DNA from: Helicostylum pulchrum
Taxonomy: Eukaryota; Mucoromycota; Mucoromycetes; Mucorales; Mucoraceae
Direction: 5' to 3'
DNA length: 10,110 nucleotides
Assembly (NCBI GenBank): GCA_025677825.1
Contig: JAIXMO010000166.1
Span: 1 to 10,110, forward strand
The notes beneath the pieces are model-generated. The model saw only the letters and a program-made list of their open reading frames with translations. It was not told the origin of the DNA and made no database searches. The position numbers and the translations under genes were made by a program. This document shows, one piece after another, positions 1-7,488 of the stretch (the stretch's first letter is position 1; every line of letters begins with the position of its first letter).

Positions 1-878
1 ACTAATTCGTTTGTAAATTCGGAACCACGGTCGGTTTGCAATACTTTGACAAGGCCGAAAGTAGTAAAAATGTCAACTAGCTGCTTAGCGATTGTACTTG
101 CCTCTTTGTCAGGTAAAGCACGTAAGATCGTGAATCTCGAAAATAAATCAACGTAAACCAGAATAAAGTTATTGCCTGATTCAGAGGTGATATTAAATGT
201 GCCCAAATCACAGACGGCGTGGTGGCCAGGAGCGGAAGGTAAAATCTGCTTTGGAGGGTGATAACCAGTACGGGACCAGTTAAAGGCGAGACAAATATTG
301 CAATCAGAAATTGCTTCGGCAATATCTTTACGTAAGTTCGTCCAATGTAAATGCGCATCATGGATGGCTGCCTCGATAGCATTAATTCCAAAATGGCCAA
401 GGTTATGAAATTTGTCAATGATAGCACGTCTTTCTTCAGGAGGAGGAGTCATAGCGTCTGCTAATTCTGCAGCGCGTTGCATAAGTTGATCGGAATCGAA
501 AAGGATCGTGTCAGGTGACTGTTGAGTAATAAAAGAAATCTTTTTTCTCAAGTTTTTTTCTTTTTGCGATTGTTCTTTATTAGCAGTTTTTATAGAATCG
601 CGTTGTTCTATTTCGAGTTCAACTTCAGGAGAAGCAAATAGTCGACTGAGACTGTCAGCAATGTAATTGTCAGAACCCTTGATGTAAACAACTTTGAACG
701 ATTTTGAATAAATGGTGGTGTACCAGTTTTGGAGTAAAGTGGAACAATAACGCTGCGAGTGTAAAAAGATAAGACTGTAATGGTCCGTGTATAAAATGAA
801 CTCATTCAGATGTAACCACTGATGGTAACGTAGAAACATATACGCAATTGCAAGACATTCACGTTTATTCGTAGAATA
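1..878 (-). CDS. RNase H (C-part) and integrase of the same Ty3/gypsy element, frame-shifted and partial
   Basis: Reading leftward from 878, a frame with no stop continues to base 1, about 292 codons. It supplies the rest of RNase H: Glu in NKRECLAI (codon at 858-860), Asp in YTDH (783-785) and the final Asp in IADSLSRL (654-656). A linker leads to the integrase zinc-binding HHCC domain: HNLGH (both His between 393 and 407) and CNIC (291-302). The integrase core follows, with Asp in VCDLG (207-209) and Asp in QTDRGSEF (30-32), 59 residues apart. The catalytic Glu is beyond the window. This frame directly continues the upstream polyprotein but is offset by one base, and it has no start codon of its own. 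It would be made only by frameshifting or if the extra A at 880-887 is an error. Confidence 0.88.
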
Positions 879-3800
879 GTTTTTTTTCACTTTTTGTTAA
901 ACTGCGAGAAGCAAAACCCAAAAATCGAATGGTGTTTGTACGATCCAACTGCCAGACATAACCACCGATCGCGTACCCGCTAGCATCAGTGGAGACTCGT
1001 AATGGGAGAGTTGTGTCCATGACAGAAATGACAGGTGCGTGTGTTACAGCATATTTTAGATCGTTATAGGCCTTGTCGTGTAAGCTAGACCAAGTCTTTA
1101 TGAAAAGAGTATTATCACTAATATTTCTCAACTTGTCTAGTGGTGCAGAAATAGAAGAGTAATTGTGTATGTGTTTCCGGAAAAAATTGAAGAATCCGAG
1201 TACTCGCATGAGAGCTTTATTATTTACAATAGGAGGGAGTTTGTCCAGGTTGCAAATCTTTGAACTGTCGATTTGGAGACCTTTATTGCTTAGCTTGAAA
1301 CCAAGTAATGTTAAGGACGTGAGGAGGAAATGACATTTGGTAGGTTGAAGAATAAGTTTGGCCTTGTTGAGGCGTATAATAACTTCTTTTACTAGTTTAG
1401 TGTGTGCGTCTACGTTCTCTGTGGTACTACCGATTGTGATATCATCAATGTAGCAGAAAACAGTAGGAAGGTCCAGGAACAAATTAGATATGATTCGTTG
1501 TACAAATGATGGAAGTGTAGCTACACCAAATAGGCATTTTTGAAAAACATATTGTCCACGATGAGTGGTGAAAGCAGTTAGAGCTTGTAATTGTTTAGCA
1601 ATGGCAAAACGTGTAAAACAACTTTTTAAATCAAGAACGGAAAAAAGCTTACAGTGAGACAGCTGTTCATGAATTTCGTCAATTCGTGGAAGTACAAATT
1701 TGTCAGATTGACTTGGAATGAGGCTTAAGTTTAATTGACGGCAGTCGGTGGCGACACGGACGACGTTACCGTAATTCCCTTGTTCATCACGTTTCTTCAC
1801 AAAAAGAATAGGGTTATTGTGAGGGTTGTTAGGTTCAGCAACCGTAATAGTCCCGTCAGCAAGCCATGTATCCAGCTGTTTGGAAAGGTCATCTTTATGT
1901 TTTAAAGGTAATGGGTATTGTTTGCGGAAAACAACCGTGTTTTCAGGAACAACAATTTTGAATTCAGAGTTAGGAATGGTACATACGGAGAAAGGATCTA
2001 TAGCGGTATTATCATCTAACTCATTTTTAATAGATGTCATAAATTCAGTACGAATAGATTCAGTACCAAAATATTCATAGTTAGGAGTATTGGGAAGAGG
2101 ATCGATAGGATCTTCAATAGTTGGTAGGGTCGAGTCATCCCAGTGTGTTACTAATCCATTAATAGATATGTTAAGACGAGACATAAGATCAAGACCGATA
2201 CAGATATCAGCTTCACTATGAATATCAAAGACCTCGAATGTATGATGTAGGGTAATATTATTATAGAAAACTTTTACGTTGTTAATAAAACCAACACGTT
2301 GAACAGAGTTATTTTTATGTCCCAAAGAAATATAAGAGTTTTTATGTGTGTGTGAAGAAATATTTTTATTAGGTTCAGGAGTGACCAAAACAAAACCAAG
2401 ACGTTGAACCAATGATGGTTTGATGGCGGAAAAATTAGATCCAGTGTCTAAATAAGCCCAAGTTTGGTGATTCTGAATCGTAATGGGAAGAAGTATACTG
2501 TGAGTACGTGAAGGTATAGATGGTTCGTTATTAATGTTAATAGTTTTTGTAGGCTTACATTTCTTGGAAATATCTTCCATATCATCGTCCTCATCATCAT
2601 CAACAAATGTTAATTCTGTGATGGGAACGGGAGGAGTGGAGCGCTGAGCTCGGTGTTCTACGTGAGAAGAGGAGGAAGGAGAGGACCTACGCATGGCACG
2701 CTGAGTCAATTCGTTACCAGGCCCGGGAGCAGCTGGTTTACCATAGTACCGTACAGAGTTCTCAACGGCCTTTCCCTTGGCACAAACATGGCCAGGCGAC
2801 CAGTTGGAGGCTCTGCAATGGTGACAGTACTTTGTACGAGGGGAAGAAGTAGCAGGAGCAGAATATTGGCCGGGACCAGAGTTGACATAGTTAGCTCTGG
2901 CAGCAATGAGTGCTCTACAAGAGTCCGTAGTGTGATTACCAAATGATTTATGGTAGGTACAGTAGATTTCGTTAGCACCTGGTGCCGGAGCAGCAGTCGA
3001 AGAAGAAGAAGAAGAAGAAGAAGAGGAGGATCCTGAATCCCTACGACTGTCACGAGCCGAGGCAGGGTGACGATGAGAGCGACCACCGGAGTGACGCTTT
3101 TCAACCCGATGAGCATCAGAGGAGGAAGCATGAGCGTCGGTGGCGTCCCGTCTTGGCCGGACGTACAGCTTGTTATACAGCTCCCTGGCTAATGCCATAA
3201 CAAAAGAAAGGTTACGCTTTGTAGTAACCGGAGCTGTTGCCAAAGCAACATGGACCTGGGTCGCTAACTCGACGGTTAGGGCAGACACGAAACGAAGACA
3301 CAAAGAAGAAGGGTCAGTCCAACCGGAACGACGTTTCAAGTCCTGGAACTTGTCGATGAACGTCTCGATTGGTTGGTGGCGTGTCATAAAGAGGGCAAGA
3401 AGGTCAGTCGTGGCAGCTTCTTGATCGGCATCCTGAGTAATACCGTATTGGTTGTTAAGAGCGACCCGGAAGTCACTCCACGTAGCCTCCGGAAATTCAC
3501 TGGTGAATTCGGCTAACCAAGCACGTACATCAAAAGACAAACAGAGGGGCAAGAGACGACACCAATGATCATTAAAATCTAGCTGATATGTGTTCAACAC
3601 GTCCTCAAACTTGTTGACGCAAGCCTTCAAAGTGGGGAAAACTGTGCGAGTACTGTCATAAACATGCCCCGTCCATTGGAAGTATGGGAGTTGTACTGGT
3701 ACAACAGCATGGACACTGGGTCTATGCACGGATGCAACAGGAGCGGGTGCCGGAGCAGAGGGAGAGACAATGGGAGCAGGATTCAAACAACGTTGTACTT

Positions 3801-4254
3801 CGACAAGTTCAACGAGGGAAGCACGGAGGGAACGAAGTTCAGTAACCAGCTGACTGGGAACGACACCGCCTTGTTGCGCCATTGTTGACGAGATTGCAAG
3901 AACGCGGCGTTGCATAACCGCAATGTTGTACGCAATGCCCTGAGCAGGAGTACCTACATAATCATCGTGAACTGTAGGAGTAGTAACATAGACATCTTCC
4001 ATGTCAGTGTCGATACCAGCAATTAATTCGTCAGCTAGTACCTCCGAACTCAAATCGCTTACGACGTCCTCCTCAAAGTCAAGGATGAGTTCTTCGTTAG
4101 CATTGGTAACAAAAGTAGCAGCGTGGTTGGTAACCGGAGTGGAGACAACGGGCGTGGCAGTGGGAGTGGTGACAACCGATTTGGAGACCGGAGAAGCGTC
4201 CGTACCAGCAGCAGTGGTGGAGGGGGTAGTGGAACGGTTGTTTGAGGTAGTCAT
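865..4254 (-). CDS. Gag-protease-reverse transcriptase-RNase H (N-part) polyprotein of Ty3/gypsy element
   Basis: The frame encodes about 1129 residues from the ATG at 4252-4254, chosen because the frame upstream of it has only a non-ATG start. A Gag core around residues 190-370 contains the RAWLAEF...WSDFR pattern of retrotransposon Gag. A serine run (about 408-420) is followed by a CTYH...NHTTDSC cluster (about 431-445) and a CHHC...SPGHVC zinc finger (about 475-490). An acidic stretch lies near 550. The aspartic protease has LDTGS with its catalytic Asp near 603. Reverse transcriptase spans about 780-1000, with LDLKSCF (Asp near 873) and YIDD at 935-938. RNase H begins with its first catalytic Asp in STDAS (about 1090). 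The stop at 865-867 falls inside RNase H, between the first Asp and the Glu. Gag and Pol lie in one frame, without the Gag/Pol shift many such elements use. The enzyme complex would copy element RNA into DNA in virus-like particles. Confidence 0.9.
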   Translation of the reverse strand: MTTSNNRSTTPSTTAAGTDASPVSKSVVTTPTATPVVSTPVTNHAATFVTNANEELILDFEEDVVSDLSSEVLADELIAGIDTDMEDVYVTTPTVHDDYVGTPAQGIAYNIAVMQRRVLAISSTMAQQGGVVPSQLVTELRSLRASLVELVEVQRCLNPAPIVSPSAPAPAPVASVHRPSVHAVVPVQLPYFQWTGHVYDSTRTVFPTLKACVNKFEDVLNTYQLDFNDHWCRLLPLCLSFDVRAWLAEFTSEFPEATWSDFRVALNNQYGITQDADQEAATTDLLALFMTRHQPIETFIDKFQDLKRRSGWTDPSSLCLRFVSALTVELATQVHVALATAPVTTKRNLSFVMALARELYNKLYVRPRRDATDAHASSSDAHRVEKRHSGGRSHRHPASARDSRRDSGSSSSSSSSSSSTAAPAPGANEIYCTYHKSFGNHTTDSCRALIAARANYVNSGPGQYSAPATSSPRTKYCHHCRASNWSPGHVCAKGKAVENSVRYYGKPAAPGPGNELTQRAMRRSSPSSSSHVEHRAQRSTPPVPITELTFVDDDEDDDMEDISKKCKPTKTININNEPSIPSRTHSILLPITIQNHQTWAYLDTGSNFSAIKPSLVQRLGFVLVTPEPNKNISSHTHKNSYISLGHKNNSVQRVGFINNVKVFYNNITLHHTFEVFDIHSEADICIGLDLMSRLNISINGLVTHWDDSTLPTIEDPIDPLPNTPNYEYFGTESIRTEFMTSIKNELDDNTAIDPFSVCTIPNSEFKIVVPENTVVFRKQYPLPLKHKDDLSKQLDTWLADGTITVAEPNNPHNNPILFVKKRDEQGNYGNVVRVATDCRQLNLSLIPSQSDKFVLPRIDEIHEQLSHCKLFSVLDLKSCFTRFAIAKQLQALTAFTTHRGQYVFQKCLFGVATLPSFVQRIISNLFLDLPTVFCYIDDITIGSTTENVDAHTKLVKEVIIRLNKAKLILQPTKCHFLLTSLTLLGFKLSNKGLQIDSSKICNLDKLPPIVNNKALMRVLGFFNFFRKHIHNYSSISAPLDKLRNISDNTLFIKTWSSLHDKAYNDLKYAVTHAPVISVMDTTLPLRVSTDASGYAIGGYVWQLDRTNTIRFLGFASRSLTKSEKKLFYE
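880..887 (-). other. Frame break in an A8 run inside RNase H
   Basis: On the minus strand, eight A's separate the two pol frames. Dropping one A would join them with the usual RNase H spacing, so the copy carries one base too many. The run lies between the first catalytic Asp and the catalytic Glu of RNase H, so a normal ribosome would make no complete RNase H or integrase. A real mutation, a homopolymer sequencing error and slippage on the A-run are all possible. Confidence 0.8.
2999..3023. repeat. GAA trinucleotide microsatellite encoding the Gag serine run
   Basis: About eight tandem GAA/AGA units on the plus strand read as TCT/TCC serine codons on the minus strand. They give a low-complexity serine linker between the Gag core and the zinc fingers. 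Length variation of this tract between copies would keep the frame. Confidence 0.85.
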
Positions 4255-4402
4255 AGTAGTAAATAAATGTAAGGATTTTTCAAATAATAAAAATAAACGA
4301 TTTATCAAAAAAAATGATATATTTGCTAATATATTAATAAGTCAATAAAATTGATAAAAGTAAAGCCAAAAGATTTTATTATTTGAAAGGGAAAAGAATG
4401 GC

Positions 4403-4410
4403 TATTTATA
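4403..4410 (-). promoter_or_regulatory. Second candidate TATA box in the LTR (TATAAATA)
   Basis: The minus strand reads TATAAATA, followed about 25 bases downstream by AATAAA (4375-4380), which could be the LTR polyadenylation signal. If this box is used, transcription would start near 4375-4380. Which of the two TATA-like boxes is functional cannot be decided from sequence. Confidence 0.35.
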
Positions 4411-4608
4411 TGAATGAGAAGATTTCAATGACAGTTGAATCAGACGATGGTAAAATAGGGAGTTGTTCATAATAGTAATCATCATAACAAATATACAAGA
4501 AGTAACCCTTTTCTGGAAGTGAACGGACCGAGTTGTCTGTGGTATTATTTGAGTGAGCAGATCACGATAAATAAGAATAGGAAATTTGCGTAACAGTGTC
4601 ACGGACAT

Positions 4609-4616
4609 CTTTTATA
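4609..4616 (-). promoter_or_regulatory. Candidate TATA box in the LTR (TATAAAAG)
   Basis: The minus strand reads TATAAAAG here, a strong match to the eukaryotic TATA consensus, about 355 bp upstream of the gag ATG and inside the putative LTR. It could drive the retrotransposon transcript. A second TATA-like box lies closer to the ATG. Confidence 0.35.
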
Positions 4617-4847
4617 AGGAAAATACACGCGTTATAGATTTACCCGTAATAAATCTATACTTGTCAAAATGAAGAAGCAAAGTAGATTTCAAAATAGTAA
4701 TCAAAAGGTGTGCATATATAGCGTGTATATATCAAAGACATGCAATTATAGAAATCCTCTAATCCTGTATCCAGACATCAGTTATTACTGGGCGGTGTTG
4801 ATAAGGCTTAGTTAAAATAAATATGTATTAGTCATAATGGTTAAAGC

Positions 4848-4912
4848 TGTGAGATAATCAAGTATGTGTAAATATATATGAGAATATATATCTGTATATA
4901 TGCTTGATCACA
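4848..4912. repeat. 65-bp imperfect palindrome at the retrotransposon/Tc1 junction
   Basis: The plus strand begins TGTGA and ends TCACA, with ATCAAG/CTTGAT and long AT-rich arms paired around a GAG centre near 4880. The right arm is about five bases shorter, lacking a partner for GATAA. It could form a hairpin at the outer end of the LTR. Its end coincides with the point where Tc1 transposase homology starts. Confidence 0.6.
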
Positions 4913-4914
4913 TC

Positions 4915-5460
4915 ATTTGGATAAGAGCGAATGAGAATCTCCAGAATAGTCATTGCAAACTTAAGGTCAAACATGGCGGCGGTAACATTAAGCTTTGGAG
5001 TGCAATTACCTATGCTGGGGTTGGCTGGATTTGCCGAGTTAATGGTAATATGGACAAAACATTTTATAAAGAAATTCTGAGTGATGATTTGGACCAAACT
5101 ATCGATTTTACTTGCAATAAATTAGGATTCACACGTGACCAAATAATATTTCAGCATGACAACGATCCTAAGCATACGTCTAAATTAGTAGAACATTTTC
5201 TTCAAGAACAGGATTATAAAGTTATGACATGGCCAGCAAACTCACCTGACTTGAATCCAATCGAAAATATGTGGTCATTATTAAAACGAAGATTAAATGA
5301 CTTTGATTCGGCACCAAAAGGCATGGACGATTTAAATGAACGTGTTACCGACGTTTGGTATAATGAAATTAAGCCAGAAGAGTGTCAACGAGTCATCGAA
5401 AGTATGCCGAAGAGAATTTGTGACTGCTTAAAAGTAAAAGGAAAATGGACGAAGTACTAA
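4915..5460 (+). pseudogene. Tc1/mariner transposase, C-terminal part only (element A)
   Basis: The 181 remaining residues begin near the WIR segment just after the first catalytic Asp region. They run through HGGG.I.LWSAITYAG, the second catalytic Asp in FQHDNDPKHTS, and the catalytic Glu in SPDLNPIENMW, ending in the family-typical KGKWTKY tail. Asp and Glu are separated by 34 residues, as in DD34E Tc1 transposases. The N-terminal helix-turn-helix DNA-binding domains and first catalytic Asp are missing, so it cannot be active. An ATG at 4900 opens the same frame, but 4900-4912 belongs to the palindrome, so I do not treat it as a real start. The surviving frame has no stop or shift, pointing to recent loss of the 5' half. 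It aligns along its length with the element C transposase. Confidence 0.85.
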
Positions 5461-5497
5461 TTAATTAATAAAGCACAAAATTCATTTTTTTTTATAT

Positions 5498-5710
5498 CTC
5501 ACAAAACTGTCCCAATAAGGTTGTTAACTTTAACTAATTATACATTGTTCCACGTAACTCTTATGGTACGACATAGATACATATTCGGAAAGAGAACGAT
5601 TTTCCAAATCGAACGAGGTACAACATGCTGTACTTTAAATGGTGTTTAAATACACAGATTTTGCTTAAAAAAAGAATTGCAAAACATTGGGACAGTTTTG
5701 TGAGTCACTG
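5498..5710 (-). repeat. 3' terminal inverted repeat of element A with two opposed core motifs
   Basis: The inner end reads CTCACAAAACTGTCCCAA (5498-5515). The outer end reads TTGGGACAGTTTTGTGAG (5687-5704), its exact 18-bp reverse complement, followed by TCACTG and the TA target. The TIR is therefore internally palindromic. The partner TIR is missing because the element is truncated. Confidence 0.85.
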
Positions 5711-5848
5711 TATATACAAAAAAGAAAAAAGATGTAATGGTTGTAGATATCCCTCATGCGTTTGAGATGGATAATATTGTAGATTCAAAAATATAATCAA
5801 GGAAGATAGTTTTTTGATATTAAAATAAGAGAATAAACAATAATTATA

Positions 5849-5885
5849 CAGTGGTTACATAAATTGACCCACAAAACTTGTTTTT
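5849..5885 (+). repeat. 5' terminal inverted repeat of element B
   Basis: About 37 bp starting CAGTGG match the inverted 3' end at 9051-9087 with three visible mismatches. After this the two ends diverge. No second inverted or direct copy of the motif was found within the element ends, unlike in elements A and C. Confidence 0.88.
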
Positions 5886-6138
5886 TAAATATTTCCGCGA
5901 ATAATGGTACTAGCTATACAAGTCATATATCAGAAAAGGCAGACGAGGCTGAATTTTATTTTAAGTAAAATTTTAATTGGTTTTTATGACGTAATCATTA
6001 TGTAAGAAAAATAAAGTGATTCGGAATTTTTTTAATTTTCCGCATTATTTAAATATTAAATCATTTACAGCTGGCATGTAGTTGTATCAAAAATACATTA
6101 ATACTATCTGAATATTTAAACCTTTCTCTATCTCATGA

Positions 6139-6146
6139 TATAAATA
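6139..6146 (+). promoter_or_regulatory. Candidate TATA box of element B transposase
   Basis: TATAAATA lies 69 bases upstream of the transposase ATG at 6215, a plausible core promoter distance. The 5' leader between them is pyrimidine-rich. Confidence 0.45.
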
Positions 6147-6214
6147 CCGTCAAAATTTTCGAAACTTCCCCTGTTACTATCACTCTCCAAACTTAACGGC
6201 TTTTTAAAAATACT

Positions 6215-7114
6215 ATGCCTTATAAACTCAGCCAAAATAAACGTGATGACGTCAAGTCTCTTATTTTGAATGGTGAGCCCACTGTCAACATTATGAAACT
6301 TACAGGAGTTTCAAATTTACATGTAAACAGGCTGAGATCAAGCATTATTCCAAATAATATTCGACATCCTGCCGGAAGACCCAGCATTGTGAAACAATTT
6401 ACTAAAACAGTTATACGTTTGAAACATCGATCTGGTTTCTTACAGTCCGCTCGTGATGTTCATAAATACTTGTGTAGTGTTGGTTATTCAATTAGCTATA
6501 ATGCCATTCGAAAAATCATTAAAGACCTAGGTTTTAGGTGTCGATTTAAGTATTCAACTGCCGCCATTGATATAACACATATGAAAAAACGTTATAAATG
6601 GGCAAAAGAACATCGTGACTGGACAGTAGAGGACTGGAAGAAGGTTGTGCTCTCAGACGAAACCAAGCTAAACATCTGGGGATCGGATGGTGCCGAGTAT
6701 ACGTACGTCTTGAAAGGTGCAAAACTTAGGCCGTTCAACTTCAAAGGTAAAAAACAGGGTGGTGGTGTATCAATAATGATCTGGGGTTGTATGACAGCAT
6801 TTGGACCAGGTTATGCATGTCGTTTACTTGAAAAATCTACGAATTCTGGCCTCTATCAACATGTTTTACGGACGTCATACATCGATACATTGGGATACTA
6901 TGGTCTTACCCATAGTGATGTCGTATTTCAACAGGACGGTGCCACATGCCATACTTCAAACACTAGTAAATATTGGATGGATAATTAAGGCATAAATTAC
7001 ATCAAAGACTGGCCGCCATGTAGCCCAGATCTTAATCCGATTGAGCACCTCTGGCATCATGTAAAGAAAAGACTAGATTGTTATCCGCTTAAGGCTAAAA
7101 ATGTCGAAGAATTA
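6215..7114 (+). pseudogene. Tc1-like transposase, 5' part, with in-frame stop (element B)
   Basis: From the ATG at 6215 the frame gives a Tc1 transposase N-terminal half. Helix-turn-helix segments lie around residues 20-45 and 70-105, with a GRP linker (PAGRPS, about 53-58) between them. The first catalytic Asp is in LSDETKLN, followed by GGGVSIMIWGC, and the second Asp is in FQQDGATCHTS. A TAA at 6986-6988 stops translation after 257 residues. The same frame then resumes without any shift and includes the catalytic Glu in SPDLNPIEHLW, until element C interrupts it at 7114. Counting the stop as one residue, Asp and Glu are 35 apart, so the enzyme is DD35E. The remaining 40 residues lie at 8763-8885. 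Total length would be about 340, normal for the family. The copy is dead from at least two lesions. Confidence 0.92.
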
Positions 7115-7330
7115 CAGTGACCCGCAAAACTGTTCATTAATTTTAGTTTTATTTAAAAAATGCACGAATACTCTATCATCGGATACTAAATTGTTTTATT
7201 TTATTACTTAAATAGAAAGAGAAAATTATTGGCTATCCTGCTGTTATTTGTTTTAATTTTTTTAGTATATTTGTCAAATTTTTGTAAGACAAAGAAACTA
7301 TGGCGTATAAATGAACAGTTTTGCATGCAC
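7115..7330 (+). repeat. 5' terminal inverted repeat of element C (216 bp)
   Basis: It matches the inverted 8545-8760 at 210 of 216 positions by direct reading, with no gaps. The core GCAAAACTGTTCATT occurs at the outer end (7124-7138), and its exact reverse complement occurs at the inner end (7310-7324). Each is presumably a transposase-binding site. Confidence 0.95.
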
Positions 7331-7488
7331 GAAAAAAAATCAAAAATTCAAACCACAACTTCATATAGTACTTTTAATTATTTATATTATAGCCCCAAAT
7401 TATAGAAATAATACGTCTTCGTATTTTCCTACCCTATTATTTCTTTTGGAAAACGTTTATTGTAATTTCAAAAAGTAAGTTGTCAAGA

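Larger units (their letters stand above)
1..4912 (-). mobile_element. Ty3/gypsy LTR retrotransposon, incomplete at the left window edge
   Basis: The minus strand carries, in order, Gag-like, zinc-finger, aspartic protease, reverse transcriptase, RNase H and integrase segments. This is the domain order of Ty3/gypsy (Metaviridae-type) elements, because RNase H precedes integrase and RT precedes both. Coding starts at 4254 and continues to base 1, where integrase is cut by the window edge, so the integrase C-terminus, polypurine tract and 3' LTR are not visible. There is no internal stop over more than 4.2 kb apart from one single-base frame break at 880-887, which suggests a young copy or a sequence error. 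The right boundary at 4912 is inferred from the TGTGA end and from the abrupt start of transposase homology just beyond it. The family is certain; the exact right end is not. Confidence 0.9.
4268..4912 (-). repeat. Putative 5' LTR of the Ty3/gypsy element
   Basis: On the minus strand this 645-bp stretch begins TGTGA at 4912 and ends TTACA at 4268, the TG...CA form of LTRs. It lies directly upstream of the gag ATG (4254) and contains TATA-like boxes and an AATAAA signal. It has no convincing coding content: the 68-codon frame at 4402-4608 resembles nothing. The outer end is supported by transposase homology beginning immediately to its right. The inner end is a guess, because I could not find a tRNA-complementary primer site after it, so the true LTR may be shorter or primed differently. 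The second LTR needed for proof is outside the window. Confidence 0.42.
4913..5710 (+). mobile_element. Tc1-like element A, 5'-truncated
   Basis: It contains the C-terminal half of a Tc1 transposase followed by a 250-bp 3' region ending in ...GTGAGTCACTG at 5710 and then TA (5711-5712), the expected Tc1 end and target dinucleotide. The matching 5' end, which should begin CAGTGACTCAC, is not present between 4255 and 4913 or elsewhere in the window. The remnant is closely related to element C at 7115-8760 but clearly a different family, because TIR sequences outside the core motif differ. The most likely cause of truncation is insertion of the retrotransposon to its left. Confidence 0.85.

Noticed and set aside
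2706..3131. 141-codon minus-strand frame and several plus-strand frames over the gag-pol region
   Set aside because: They overlap the domain-rich polyprotein in other frames, are low-complexity, and show no recognisable motifs.
4255..4420. tRNA-complementary primer binding site downstream of the LTR
   Set aside because: No convincing match to a tRNA 3' end next to a CA terminus was seen; self-priming remains possible.
4402..4608. 68-codon minus-strand frame in the LTR region
   Set aside because: No domain, position inside the putative LTR, and no supporting signals.
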